Shown: positions 1 to 11,892 of the stretch, piece after piece
Position numbering within the stretch: position 1 is the first letter of the stretch
How the letters are laid out: each line of letters begins with the position of its first letter
Source: Bombyx mori
Lineage: Eukaryota; Arthropoda; Insecta; Lepidoptera; Bombycidae
Length of the DNA stretch: 64,000 nucleotides
NCBI RefSeq assembly: GCF_030269925.1
Contig: NC_085111.1
Location: 3,898,142 to 3,962,141, forward strand
Direction: 5' to 3'
Translations under genes and position numbers: made by a program
Notes under the pieces: model-generated
The model's input: only the letters and a program-made list of their open reading frames with translations
Told to the model about the DNA's origin: nothing
Database searches by the model: none

Positions 1-77
1 CCCACCTGTCCTGGTGAAACTGGAAAGGCATTCGGGCCACCAGTAAACTTTCAATCATAAAAAAAAAAAAAAAAAAA
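1..77 (+). mobile_element. 3' tail of a Jockey-clade LINE, cut by window edge
   Basis: The first 58 bases match, on the other strand, the 3' end of the intact Jockey-type element at 23491-28590 (the 'ctggtgaaactggaaaggc' and 'ccaccagta' stretches), and an A-tail of about 19 follows. Only the end of the 3' untranslated region lies inside the window, so the length of this copy is unknown. Confidence 0.85.
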
Positions 78-225
78 CGTTACCGAATGACCGTGGGTTG
101 TTGCGAAACCTCCAGTGTTATTTTCTTTATTCCTCGAATAGAACTTAAAATTAATATTTTCATAATAAGGGACTTGGTTCCTATACGGTGTCCCACGACA
201 CCACACAACTTTTTTTAAATTATTC
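78..225 (+). repeat. Diverged copy of the repeat at the inner end of the palindrome arms
   Basis: This stretch begins directly after the A-tail of the LINE fragment. It matches 48228-48372 on the plus strand, and 47108-47252 on the minus strand, with scattered substitutions ('ccgtgggttgttgcgaaacc' is shared). The family is unidentified. It shows that the inner end of the large inverted repeat contains an older dispersed repeat. Confidence 0.8.
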
Positions 226-2185
226 ACGTTCATTTGTGATTGTGGCGCCATTCACTTGAGAGCAATAAAAAATTGTCTGTCTGGCTACCACTTAGATGAT
301 ACAGCGACTTGACCTGTAAATCACCTTTTTGAGCTGCGGCTGCTGTTTTCCAATGAACCTCACCTAGTTTACCTACCTAACTTATTTCTCTCATACATAT
401 ATAGGGAAAACCGTGATTGCACGCGTGTAATATAATAAATACGAGTAAAACGAAATGTCACCAAGATTCTTAGTTTAAAAGTAATAAAACTCAAGTCAAA
501 ATGTTCAAAATATTAGAATGAAATGTTTAAACTGCTTCTTAAGGTGCCTAACTCTAAAAATTAAAAGTCATTAGTCCGCAACATTCGTACAATTAAACAA
601 TATTACATACTATTTGTTACTTTTGATAAAAAAAAACATCAAGGTACGAAAATAAGAGTGTGACAAATCAACTTTAAGTCAAAACATTGTTAACGATTGA
701 GAAGACAATGCTTTAGCTAATTTTTTTCAAATCGTCCCAATCGTAAAACTTAGGAGACGAAAGCGAAAATATTACGTCATAAACTAGTTTCCCTTTCCGT
801 CGAATTAGAATTCAGAGAATCGTACAGACAACGCTGTTGTTTAAAGGTTACGACATAATTCTGCCATTGTGATCTTTTACAAAAACAAATTGTATCATGC
901 GACAAAAAACTGCGACCGAACAAATATTTTATTGCTACTTTATTAGAGCAAAAACTGCTTTGTAGTGTTCTAAAGTAGGGCTGCCGTGTTCCGCTCTTTA
1001 TGCCGTTAAGAACACCCAAATATATTCTATGAAATTCCTCAATTATTTTTGTCCCAGAGAAATGTTTACTGTTTTTTATTGTGTAACTGAAAAATAAAAT
1101 GTTACGTGAATTACAAAATGAGATTCTAAAGTTCTACGGTATGTATTACTTACGTGTTTCGGTTTTGACAACCCTATTTAAATGGTTTGTTTGCCCAGTT
1201 GAGACGAAAGTCATGGCGCGGACCGACAAAGTCAAAGGCGTTGCTATAATCTTTTCGTATGCAAATAAGTTACAATGAACTCATGCCCGAAAGACCGTGA
1301 GTCGCATGTGTTTTCAATGTCAACGCGAAATTCGACTGTTTTTTTTGTTGAGAAAGGTCTTATGCTGAAATCAACCAAACTTTACTCGGAGATGAAAATA
1401 ACTTTGCTACTGATGAGATCCTAGAAATTTTTGTATGGCTGTGTTTAGCATAAGTGCATGCAGAAAAGTTAATATACTTAACATGTCAGAGACAAAATCA
1501 TAATATTTCCTTAATGTCGTAATTGGAGTTTCGATTGAAACATTTGAGTGTATCTGTGTTGCTTTGTAAAGGAAATTTATTATATTTTGCGTCTTTCTCG
1601 CATAAGTCAGTCCGTCACGTAACTTTTTTCTAAAGTAATAAATAAATAATTTTACTTGACGGACAATAGTTTTAGTTTAGCACAACATTGTTAGTTGTGG
1701 GTAAATATTTTGTACATTTTTTAGGTAGGATTTCTGTGAACGTTTTGAATGTCGAAAAGTCGAGAGGTTTTTTTTGTTTTGTTTAGAGATTAATGCTTCC
1801 TTAGTGCTTTTATCTGAAGGACATTTTTTGTTTGAAAGTAAATGTGTTACTTAAAGCCTTTTAGTTTCTCTTCATGTTTGTTACATTACTAGCATTGAAT
1901 TTAAAAGGAAAATGATGATTTGGTTTCGATGTATATTTTATTAGAGGTACGCTGACGTATTCTCAAAGTAGACAAGCATTATTCGCATTGTTGTGTGTGG
2001 GACTCAATTAGTGTCTCATGAGCTCGTTAAATTTGCACAACAATAGTTACGTTAGTGCTGCAAAATTTTGTTAGATATATATTCTTTAAAAGCAGACTAA
2101 GTTCTTACGATAAACATTCCGTTAATTTGGAGGTATTTACAAATTTTCTAGCAGCTGTTACAAGGATTTTTGCTTCTTAGTTATA
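226..2185. other. AT-rich stretch, no gene or repeat recognised
   Basis: Only short, unconvincing open frames are present, with no coding-like composition. I see no match to the repeat families found elsewhere in the window. Confidence 0.6.
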
Positions 2186-2189
2186 GATT

Positions 2190-2427
2190 TTGATGGTAGG
2201 ACGTCTTGTGAGTCCGCGCGGGTAGGTACCACCACCCTGCCTATTTCTGCCGTGAAGCAGTAATGCGTTTCAGTTTGAAGGGTGGGGCAACCGTTGTAAC
2301 TATACCTTAGAACTTATATCTCAAGGTGGGTGGCGCATTTACGTTGTAGATGTCCATGGGGTCCAGTAACCACTTAACACCAGGTGAGCTGTGAGCTCGT
2401 CCACACAACTAAGCAATAAAAAAAAAA
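2190..2427 (+). mobile_element. Bombyx tRNA-derived SINE, 5'-truncated (Bm1-like)
   Basis: The copy starts at the 'ggtaggacgtcttgtgag' part of the body. It continues through 'gaagcagtaatgcgtttc', 'atatctcaaggtgggtgg' and 'cacttaacaccaggtg', and ends in 'aagcaataaaa' plus A's. It lacks the tRNA-related head that is seen at 29501-29580. The name Bm1-like is by family resemblance from memory. Confidence 0.88.
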
Positions 2428-2861
2428 GATGGGCAGATGAGCAAAGGATTCACTTAGTGTTAAGTAGCTATCGAGACATATGATCGAAGTCTCAATATTT
2501 TTATAGTGGTGGTTTAGCATTAAGCATAAAGCATTACCGATTTGAATAAGTACGATGGTGAAACCTGTACATGGTCGATATGCAAAAGAGTTGTTAAAGC
2601 ATAAATAAAACGAAAATCAAATAAAACATATTCGTTGAAAGTCAAAACATATTTACCTCTACCGAGACGCAAAAAAACGACAGAATTCTTCAAAAAAAAA
2701 AAAACTGACTAAAGACACTCATCTGGCTAGTCCATTATTTCATATCACGGACACGTTATTATAATTTGGTTTCTACCTAAAATATAATTAATACCTGTAA
2801 ACTTCAGTGTTCCCAATAGTTGTTAGAAAGAATGCCACAATTTAGGATAATAGAGCCAGTT
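2428..2861. other. AT-rich stretch, nothing recognised
   Basis: There is a short A-run near 2690-2705 and no supported gene or repeat. Confidence 0.55.
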
Positions 2862-2972
2862 TGCGGTAGGCAGCGGCTTGGCTCTGCCCCTGGCATTGCT
2901 GAAGTCCATGGGCGACGGTAACCACTCACCATCAGGTGGGTATGCTCATCTGCCTACAAGGGCAATAAAAAA
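2862..2972 (+). mobile_element. 3' tail of the CR1-like LINE
   Basis: It matches the last ~110 bases of the element at 35576-38542 ('ggcttggctctgcccctggc', 'ggtaaccactcaccatcagg', 'acaagggcaataaaa'), with a small internal deletion after 'ggtggg'. It is severely 5'-truncated, as is usual for target-primed reverse transcription. Confidence 0.9.
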
Positions 2973-3214
2973 TAGTTTTGATAGTACATTGATAAATAAC
3001 TGGTACAGTCCAAGTTTTTTCCGCAACTGATACATAATCTAACCTTCGCCCACGCAAACTGGAAGTATTACTGGTGCGTATCATAGAATAGTTATTATAT
3101 GGTAAGTTTTCGTGGTTGGCGATATTGTCTGAGTTTTCGGGAGGATCGCATTAATTTCCTCTTTGCTATCGTAGAATCTGTTACCGTTGAAGTTTCCGGT
3201 CACCGTCCTCGTCG

Positions 3215-3455
3215 AAACCGTCGCTTGCGACGAAGGGCTCGACGAGCGAACTGACCCATAGACACAGCCCACTGAGTTTCTCGCCGGATCTTCTCAGTGG
3301 GTCGCGTTTCCGATCCGGTGGTAGATTCTGCGAAGCACTGCTCTTGCTAGGGTCAGTGTTAGCAACTCTCCGGTTGAGCCCCGCGGGCTCACCTACAAAC
3401 GTTAGGGCGAAGCTGAAATAGCCTCTCAAGGCTATCAGCATAGGTAGAAAGAAAA
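3215..3455 (+). mobile_element. 3' end of a second Jockey-type LINE family with terminal hairpin
   Basis: It contains 'cccactgagtttctcgccgg', 'gatccggtggtagattctgc' and 'ttgctagggtcagtgttagc'. It ends in a near-perfect hairpin (tagcct-ctca-aggcta) followed by an A-rich tail. The middle part resembles the 3' untranslated region of the intact Jockey element near 23640-23710, so the two are related families. Other copies lie at 10150, 21410, 42319/52818 and 57032. Confidence 0.75.
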
Positions 3456-4135
3456 AAAAAGATGAAGTTGTTTATTCATACTTTAACTCTCGTTCTGTAG
3501 AATTGATGCATCCATAATTCAGAGCTAGTTTCTGCTTTTACGCTGGAATGAACTCCTCGCTAGTTTCGCAGCGTTATGTCGTGTCTTTTTATTAGTTAAA
3601 TTGGCAAATTGTTATTCGTAGGCAGTTGTCTAGCTGTTCTCTTGGGGTTCGCTGACATTGAGGGAAATAGAAACATAAGACCATGGAGACAATATGCTTG
3701 ATACCAACCATGCCAATATTTATCGTATATGCACAACATGCCATTCTTATCTTTGGCTATGGAGCATCTTATTTTAGATTAAACGGGTCGTAATCCATCC
3801 ATCTGCTTATTAAATTATGTATCAATTGTACAAATCGTTGCGTAAACTAAATTTCGCGGTGACCCATTCGTTGCTATCTATCATCAGCTTTATTTGAAGT
3901 TTAGATTGCAGCCGAAATGGTACTATTGGAATTTTGGGCAATGATGCGTTATAACTAGGAAGAGAAGGGTACCAGTGTTGGTTATTCTAACACTGGTTAT
4001 TAATACTGATTATTCTACTTATTCATTCACATGACCATCATGCTACAATTTAGTTGTAAAGTGTTGAATATCAAACCATTACCGAAAAATTAAATGGATC
4101 AGTTTTTTGCAATTCTACATTCGGCAAAATTGATA
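3456..4135. other. No gene or repeat recognised
   Basis: This is AT-rich sequence with stops in all frames at short intervals. 'aacactggttat' near 3980-4005 is a minor local repeat. Confidence 0.55.
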
Positions 4136-4256
4136 AAAAATTTTTAATTGCCCTTGTAGGCATACGAGCATACGGCCCACCTGATGATGAGTGGTTACCG
4201 TCGGCTATGGACTTCAACAATACCAGGGGCAGAGCCAAGCCGCTGCCTCCCGATTT
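4136..4256 (-). mobile_element. 3' tail of the CR1-like LINE, diverged
   Basis: The reverse complement matches the terminal ~110 bases of the 35576-38542 element, with several substitutions ('gatgatgagtggttaccgtc', 'aggggcagagccaagccgct'). The tail faces left, ending near 4136. Confidence 0.88.
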
Positions 4257-4797
4257 TTCTAACACTTATTCTAACGATAATTTGCTTTATTACTGGTGGG
4301 AGGACGTTATATGAACCTGCACGGATAGGTTTCACTATTCTGATTATTCCCACAGCGGAGTAGTCGCGAGCTATGTGTCAAAGGACCGGACAACTGACAA
4401 CAACAAAGAGGCCAAACTAAATATAATTGACCTTAAACCTCATGTTTCAAAGTAGGCAGCGGCACTGATGTGATGATGTTTGGTGTTGAGGGTACGCCTG
4501 TTTATCTACCACAATAAAAACAGATATATTTAATAATTCATAAAACGAAAGTCTAAGATTACAATTTAATTATAAAAAAAATCGAAAACCCTGATTCACA
4601 AAGCACATTATGCGCTGGTAGATAAGACGAAGCGGATACGGGCGAGGACACAGAACGCCAAAAAAGCGATGCAAAAGTGAACGGAGCTCCATCAAATGAG
4701 CAGATGCCATTGTTAAATAATATCTAGCGTGATAAAGGTCACGAACCACTTGATTAGTTCCGCTACGGTGTGATGCTTCAGTCTGCACACCACCGAA
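4257..4797. other. No gene or repeat recognised
   Basis: The small open frames here show no recognisable protein similarity. Confidence 0.5.
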
Positions 4798-5047
4798 TCT
4801 ATACTAATATATAAATCTACAGTGGTTTTTACGGATGTTCCATTATAACTACTGAACCATGCATCGGATTGACTTGAAACTTGGTATCCATGTAGAAAAT
4901 ACATGTACTTATTGGATAGGCTAATATTTATATGGGTGTTGGTCTCCTTACATCAGTTGCGGGGGTGTTAATGATGAGAATCTTTGTGGGGGTGAGAAAT
5001 AATAATGTTAATTTTAAATGCCCAGTGAAGCGGACGGGTACAGCTAG
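4798..5047 (+). mobile_element. Non-autonomous Helitron, family 3 (250 bp)
   Basis: It begins with TC ('tctatactaatatataaatc') after an A and ends with CTAG before a T. These are the TC...CTRR ends and A|T target of Helitrons, with no target duplication. A GC-rich 'gaagcggacgggtac' stretch lies just before the 3' end. It has no coding capacity. A close relative is at 60349-60598. Confidence 0.75.
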
Positions 5048-5533
5048 TATACTATAAATGTGAAAAAGAGTCTTACATTCAAATATAATAATGAAATTAT
5101 GAGAGTATTGTGAGTTCGCACATTCGAAGGTTGGTACAGCCTTCGTATGGGACCTCAATTATGTGTCGCAAAGGACATTTGCTTGTGATGTCTGTGGGAT
5201 TTAGTTATTAATTAAAATAAACGGAAACTATATTATTAGGTATACATTCTAGCCTTCTGGAATGGCAGTTATTATTTTCTTAATATCTGTACGTTTCGTA
5301 ATTCTCCTGAACTTAAATGTATGGATGGGATTCTTATCTTAAGATCAAGGTCAGCATTCACGTTGAGATTTTTATGAGCACCATCTAAATATTATTCCTC
5401 TGTGCGAAATTTGCGCTGCGCTTGTTGAGAAAACAACTGATGTCTTACTGGAATGCGTTTGTGTGGCAGAATATTGTACAAAATACCTTGGCACTACGAA
5501 GCTATTCCCTAAGGTAATCGGAAATATTAAATA
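5048..5533. other. Spacer between two Helitrons, nothing recognised
   Basis: AT-rich, with no supported feature. Confidence 0.5.
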
Positions 5534-5952
5534 CTAGCTTTTGCTCGCGACTTCGTCCGCGTGGAATAGTTCACAAATAATGCTTTATTTTAGAACAAAT
5601 TTGTTTAACATAAAAAACGTTATAGTGAGCCAACTTTAATATTAGACATATGCTGTCGCCGACTTTTTTTTAGATCTTTTAAAGAGGAACAATTCTCTCA
5701 TACATTACTTTAGCGAAACTTTAATCGTTTCCGCAGGGTATGCAGTAGACGCTCTCAAAAGAGATTAAAATCCCGATTTTGAAACATTCTTTGTTGGTGC
5801 TCCGCTTGCATTAATCTTAACGCGATGTTATATAGCCTTTCTCGATAAATGGGCTATCTAACACTGAAAGAATTTTTCAAATCGGACCAGTAGTTACTGA
5901 GCTTAGCGCGTTCAAACAAACAAACTCTTCAGCTTTATAATATTAGTATAGA
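5534..5952 (-). mobile_element. Non-autonomous Helitron, family 2 (419 bp)
   Basis: Read on the minus strand it starts TC ('tctatactaatattataaag') and ends in a GC-rich hairpin region ('cgcggacgaagtcgcg') followed by GCAAAAGCTAG and a T. The flanks are A and T, the Helitron target. No Rep/helicase frame is present, so it depends on an autonomous partner. Sister copies are at 10525-10829 and 60844-61150. Confidence 0.85.
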
Positions 5953-6364
5953 TAATAATATGATCGAGCTCTTTGAGGAGCTGGTCTGGCAGGCATGAAA
6001 ATTCTGACCAAGATACAAAATAGGCCATGGTACGGCGTATTTCGTTTGTGACATAACCCAGCACAAATTTTGGTAAGCAATCATGGGTCAGAAAGCTAGA
6101 GTTTGGAAGGTAGCTCCGATCTAACTGTAAGTAGGCAGTGGTAATTTCTGATGTCTAAAGGCTGTTGATTGATTAGTTGCCTCGATAGGTTGTACTTGAC
6201 CGAAAAAGATGACTAGTATTTCAGTTTTAAAATATGATTACTAAAAATATAACCATCATTTATTATATCTTGATTAAAATTACTTGTTGATTTCACTTAT
6301 TTACTTTCGAATAGATCGTGAATTTTCTAATAGGTCGTAATTCCGTCGGATTACGTCGTTAAGT
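5953..6364. other. No gene or repeat recognised
   Basis: AT-rich sequence without supported features. Confidence 0.5.
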
Positions 6365-6614
6365 GGTTACTGGTGGTAGGACCTCTTGTGAGTCCGCGCG
6401 GGTGGGTACCACTGCCCTGCCTGTTTCTGCTGCGAAACAGTAATGCGTTTCGGTTTGAAGGGTGGGGTAGCCGTTGTAACTAAAACATGAGACCTTAGAA
6501 CTTATATCTCAAGGTGGGTGGCGCATTTACGTTGTAGATGTCTATGGGCTCCAGTAACCACTTAACACCAGGTGGGCTGTGAGCTCGTCTAAGCAATAAA
6601 ATAAAAAAATAAAA
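6365..6614 (+). mobile_element. Bombyx tRNA-derived SINE, 5'-truncated
   Basis: It runs from 'ttactggtggtaggacctct' through 'gaagggtggggtagccgttg' to 'ctaagcaataaaa' and an irregular A-rich tail. The tRNA-related head is missing. A short deletion removes part of 'gtccacccat' before the tail. Confidence 0.9.
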
Positions 6615-7773
6615 ATTTGTATGATTCGTAAGTTAATTGTGAATTGTATGTAAATTAATTATATCTGAATGTTCGGTCGCACCCAAATTATGATGTTTAT
6701 ATTAGATCCAGTTCTTAGAAATTGCTAGAAACTTCGGGTCTATCTTCTCCTAACGTTGACGTTAGACAGAGATAGAGAATCTTATCTAGCAGGCTTGGTC
6801 GTGTCTTCGATGCCCTGCCTAAACCATGACCATAATCGTGATTTACTTCGTGTTTTTATATTATTTAAATTTGTAATGTAAAGCGAAGCGTATTTTGATT
6901 ACCATAAAAACATATTATTGTTACATGGCGAAATTAAAATTCTTTTTCGTATGGGACAGTAAATTCAGACATTTCACTTGGCTTCGTTTCGCATTATATA
7001 AAATGTTAAAAAATATATATAAAAACATAAAATATATAGTACGCGATTTTTAGTATTATCGTGACTAAACTTACAACTATGCTTTCGTTTTCGGGATCGT
7101 TTCCAACTTACGCTTTATTTTTTAAATGAATGACATTTATATTTTATTCAATTATCACAGTTAAAATACAATTGCGTATTGTCTGGAATAGGGAACAAAT
7201 CGGTTCATTAGTTTCCAATTCTGTATTAAAACAAAAGAAATTAAATAACTACACAATCGCTCGAAGTACGTTTCGAGAATCGAAAATTACTTTCTGTCAA
7301 GGTTTAATGCGGTGTACAGAATTCTATTTTTTTATTTTTATTCTTTATTTTTTTTGTAAACACTGTTAATAAAATACAGTAATTGGGATAAGATATAAAA
7401 AAATGGCGAGCTTAACTCAACAATTGAGTTATCTACCAGCTAACCGTTCTCAAAGAAGGAAAGCTTTACATTAGTGGGTAGATGAGTACAATCTAATTAG
7501 CAATAAAAATAACAAAAATAAACACTAATACATAATATCAAACTATATACATACACAATTACACACATAAATGACATCTATATTATTCTATAGTCTATAT
7601 ACTGTGGATTGTCTGAAACTGTTTTAATCCGAACTGACTTTTATAGCATACTTCATAGGCTACTAACATTCTGCATAACGAGATGATTATTAATATATGG
7701 ATTTAAAACTATTCGAACGTAATAGAAAATCAAAGTAAAAATTTAAGTGTTTATTATCATAATGGTTTTATCA
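6615..7773. other. No gene recognised; possible decayed SINE tail near 7470-7515
   Basis: AT-rich. 'gtgggtagatgagtac...tagcaataaaa' near 7475-7508 resembles a worn SINE/LINE tail but is too diverged to call. The small frame at 7130-7369 is dominated by AT-rich codons and is not supported as a gene. Confidence 0.5.
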
Positions 7774-8018
7774 CTATGGTGGTAGGACCTCTTGGGAGTC
7801 CGCACGGGTAGGTATCAATCACCACCCCGCCTATTTCCGCCGTGAAGCAGTAAGGCGTTTCGGTTCGAAGGGTGGGGTTGTAACTATATACTGAGATCTT
7901 AGAACTTATATCTCAAGGTGGGTGGCGCACATAAGTTGTAGATGTCCATGGGCTCCAGTAACCACTTAACACCAGGTGGGCTGTGAGCTCGTCCACCCAT
8001 CTAAGCAATAAAAATAAT
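7774..8018 (+). mobile_element. Bombyx tRNA-derived SINE, 5'-truncated
   Basis: It starts at 'tggtggtaggacctcttggg' and ends in 'ctaagcaataaaa'. A small insertion ('tcaa') near 7816 and a short deletion in 'gtggggttgtaac' mark this copy. Confidence 0.9.
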
Positions 8019-9734
8019 TTAATAGCGTTTCAATTGTCTCCAATTCGAAATGCTTGCAATTATTTTTTTATTAAGGTACCGACATGTATTATTCGTTTTG
8101 CATTAATCTTAATGACATGTTATAGTCTGAGACATGCCCTGTGGTGGTAATCGAAGGATTTACTAAGTACTGTGCTAGGAACATAGCGTTACTTTCAAAC
8201 AAGTGACATGAACTAGTTTGTGAACATAATTTCAAATAATAATTGGTGTGCGGTTTATTTTATTGTTAATGTAGCTGTGCCAGAGGCAGTGTATGTCTGT
8301 TGTAATGTTCTGTTTTCAAATCGGGTGGATTGCATAGTCGATGACTCCTTAAATGGCAGTTTTAAAAAAAAAAACTTTTTTTATAGCACGCAATATGAAT
8401 GTAATTTGAAATCTGCTACCGAGTGGAAATTCCCATCTCGAAGCGACGTAGGGGGTCTATTGACTATATTCGCGTACTGATTCACAATACAATTTACTTA
8501 AATTATAAGTATTTATGCTTAGTTCAGTACCTAATCGCCGCTTATTTTCAAAGTAATATTTCTATTGCGTTTCGGTTTTATTTTATATTTTTCAACTTAC
8601 GAGAGATTAAGTCAATGTTTAAGTACTACCTTTTAAATAGCAACGTACGACTGATTTAAGGTAAATAAAGAGAGCGGTATGAATTAGTATGAGCTCACGT
8701 TAAGTGCTACTATCATATACCCGAAACATTCATCGGATGTATAATGGATTGTTCTAAGAAAAGTTAAGGGTAAAGCCTTGGTCCCAAGTGCTGGCTCTTT
8801 GCCCCAGTACAACCCGGTTACATTACCTGTGGACCTGGCAAAAGGGAAATGGGGAGGGGCTTCACATTCCAGCGAAGTCCAGAGATATTGTAACCGTACT
8901 ATAGTTAGGTGGTCGTCGGACTAAGCGTCTCACATCACCCAAACCGAAAAGGAACTGTGGCTTTTAGACTTCAATAGTAGACTGATTGCATATCGCCTTG
9001 TACAATATTTCATTTCTAAAGCGAAACAAGGAAATTGTATATTTTATGAAATGATTAATAAATGTCTTCGATTTGGGTTTATGAGAAGCGAAGCGTTCTA
9101 CGATAAATTCAAGTAATATTCCTCGTTGCCTAGCAACAGTGACGTTTTGCATGTCAAATGTTACGACACCACGCCTTCTGTTCTTAGCCCTATGTGGTAA
9201 CGTACGTCCTACTTCAGTCAAGGCTCTAACTTCGACAACAGACGTGAAAAGTAAACGGCCTAACTGACAAATATAATTTAAACCAAATTCGACTTAAGTG
9301 CTTTCAAGTTTAGCTCTCCTTTTTATGTAGCGTCACGAAACGTGGAGCCATTCTGCTATTAAGCCAAGGTCCTCGTAGGCTAGTACTGACTATAAAACAA
9401 AACATTATTTTCCCACGCGTTACTTATATGTTTTGCTATTAGAACTGTATCAAAATCTTTAAAAAAGATAGGATAGGATTGTATAATTTTTTTTAAATCG
9501 AAATTAGTATTTAATTAATATTTTTATTTCATTATTATTCATTTATTTCATTTTTAAATACTTCATACGGCCTAAAACAAATATTTAAACACTACAAATA
9601 ATATTATAGAAACGCATACAAATAAATAAACACCAATAATTCCGGACAAATGTAGTTGCTTTAATAGTGTATAATCGAGGAATGCATGTTTATATTACGC
9701 TGTCAATTCAATTTTTTTTGTAATTAATTTCATA
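8019..9734. other. No gene recognised; GC-richer patch 8770-8960
   Basis: Frames at 8220-8480 and 8423-8659 overlap, use AT-rich codons and resemble no known protein. The GC-richer patch at 8770-8960 matches nothing else in the window. Confidence 0.5.
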
Positions 9735-10051
9735 CTCGACAAATGTTCACGAGTGACCTCCATGATGAAGGAATAACATCGTGTAATAAAATTAAACCTG
9801 TACAAATTGTAATTTGCGTAATGACTTGTGATAGTCTTGGGAGCCCTTGGTTAAGTAAAACCACGATGCATTATTCTGCCGTGAGGCATAATGCGTTTTG
9901 CTTTGAAGGATGGGGCAGCCGTTGTTCTATAAAACTGAGACTTAAAACTCATGTCTCAACGTGAATGGCGGCATTAAAGTTGTTGATGTCAATAGGCCCC
10001 GTGTAATCAGTTAAGATCAGATAGATCGCACAAATACACAAAAAAAAAATG
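9735..10051 (+). mobile_element. Old SINE copy including upstream body
   Basis: It includes the upstream body ('acaaatgttcacgagtgacc', 'gaaggaataacatcg', 'aatttgcgtaatgac') that lies between tRNA head and 'ggtggtagg' in the copy at 29501. It then continues with the usual body and a tail ending in A's near 10050. It is heavily diverged and partly deleted in the 'ggtaggacctc' section, so it is an old insertion. Confidence 0.75.
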
Positions 10052-10149
10052 TAATTATAAAATACTAAATTCATGTATCTTTTTCGGTTTCCTCAGATGT
10101 TTGTTTACTGGTGTGTACGATTCGACTAAGGTCTATTTATATATATTTT

Positions 10150-10345
10150 TTCCTACCTGTGCTGATAGCCTTGAGAGGCTATTTCAGTTTCACCCTAACG
10201 TGTGTAGGTGAGCTCACGGGGCTCAATCCGGAGTGTTGCTAACACTGACCCTAGCAAGAGCAGTGCTTCGCAGAATCTACCACCGGATCGGAAACGCGAC
10301 CCACTGAGAAAGGCGAGAAACTCACAGGTCTATATGATGACCGGC
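10150..10345 (-). mobile_element. 3' end of the hairpin-tailed Jockey-type LINE
   Basis: The reverse complement matches 3215-3455: 'atagccttgagaggctat' hairpin at the left (3') end, then 'gctaacactgaccctagc' and 'ctaccaccggatcgg'. It is 5'-truncated at about 10345. Confidence 0.75.
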
Positions 10346-10524
10346 TCTTGTAGTAATACTCCGGCTGGTAGGTATTAAGTGATTGCCGGAGTCTATAAGC
10401 ATCACAAACTAAATGTTACCACAACATAGCGTTGGTATTTACCGAATAAGACCAATGAGCTTTTGATTTTTTTTGGGAAAATCTACGTATACTTTTTAAA
10501 TCCTTAGTCGAGTTTTAGTTTTCA

Positions 10525-10829
10525 CTAGCTTTTGCCCGCGACTCCGTCCACGTGGAATAGTTACTTTGGCATAACGCTAATTTTTACCCCCCACTTCATT
10601 TACGTAGAAAGAAAAACATTTTTGAATTATAGAATCCAAAGGAGCTGCTTAAATCCCGATTTTGAAACATCATTTATTGGTGCTCTTATCTTAGCGTGAT
10701 GTTATATAGCCTATAGCCTTCCTCAATAAATGGGCTAACACTGAAATAATTTTTCAAATCGAACCAGTAGTTCCTGAGATTAGCGCGTTCAAACAAACAA
10801 ACTCTTCGGCTTTATAATGTTAGTATAGA
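10525..10829 (-). mobile_element. Non-autonomous Helitron, family 2 (305 bp)
   Basis: CTAG sits at 10525-10528 after an A, and on the minus strand TC opens at 10829 after an A. It shares 'ggaatagttactttggcata' with the copy at 60844-61150 and has the same GC-rich hairpin before CTAG. It is non-coding. Confidence 0.85.
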
Positions 10830-11619
10830 TTTGAGACCCTTAACGCGTCTTTAAATTGTTTTTAGTGGCCTTTTTGTTTATATATTCCGTAACGATTATC
10901 GAAGTTTTAACGCTTGCAAGATTAAAGACCTTGACTGCTCATTCGGCGAGACAACTTAATTATTTTTACTTAATATAAATACAGGTAAGATTTGATTTAC
11001 CTGCCATTGGCCGTTTGTGCCATATAAATATACTTATATATATACACCACTCAATACATTAATGTCTCGAAATGACTGTAATTTTCCAAATGCATTTAGA
11101 TCTTTGTACATAATTTCCAAATGTCTTGGATGCCTGCTGCCTGCCCCCGTAAGAGGGGGCGCGAATCGGGCTTTAGGGTAAACGCCTTTTGCTCTGGCTT
11201 TAGCTTCCTGCCCAACAGGACAGGGGTGGTATTTTACAGAATATGTACTTAAATATAATTGGATGAATGATGAATGAATAATGGATGTTTGTAAATGATG
11301 ATGATGTGGAATGATTTGATTAGTGTGGGCTGACTTCCAATGGGTGTTGGGAGTCAGACGTCCTCCGCAGGCTTCATATTGTCGTTTTCGTCAATCTTCT
11401 TACATTCGTATTCGTTCTTAATTTCTTTTTTATAATATACCAAATACTAACGCTAACATAAATCAAACTTCGGTTCTTGTAATGTCACTTTATTTTTAAT
11501 CCGATTTGCAAATCTTAACTGCAGTGCAATGCTTACCGGTGTACCATAAAATCTGTCGGAATAGAACCTAAAACTAGATAGAACCCGTAAGGGAGGATAA
11601 TGTAAGTTGAAGACAGAGA
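10830..11619. other. No gene; GC-richer 11131-11230 possibly an old LINE end
   Basis: A short GC-rich piece ('gcctgcccccgtaagagggg') followed by 'atgaatgatgaatgaataat' resembles the 3' end of an unidentified non-LTR element. I see no A-tail or second copy to prove it. Confidence 0.4.
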
Positions 11620-11892
11620 ATAAATAGGGATTGTGGAACATTTATCAGAGCTGAATATAATCGGGATAATAAAAGTCTCTTTATTGTACTGGCTTCGACA
11701 CCTGGAAAACCACCTGGAAAAGGCAGAAGAGGACTGTCCGGTGAAGACACGTTTTGTTTCGTTCGAGCAGAAAAATATGGTCGAGCGGCCAAAAAGAAGA
11801 TTCTAGATGATAAGGTTATTAAAAGTCGATATCAGGTGAGGAGATTCATGGAAAGTAAAGACGTAGAAATAGTAGCTAGAGGAAATGGGTAG
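11620..11892 (+). other. Unidentified stop-free frame, exon-like or repeat-derived
   Basis: After a TGA, one plus-strand frame stays open for about 90 codons. It reads a lysine/arginine-rich segment ('GKPPGKGRRGLSGED', 'GRAAKKKILDDKVIKSRYQ'). At 11834-11835 the sequence CAG|GTGAGG fits a splice donor. There is no in-frame ATG at the start and no clear acceptor. I do not recognise the protein. It could be a lone exon, a transposon relic or chance. Confidence 0.2.

Noticed and set aside
8220..8659. Two overlapping small ORFs
   Set aside because: AT-rich codons, no domain, no splice or promoter support.
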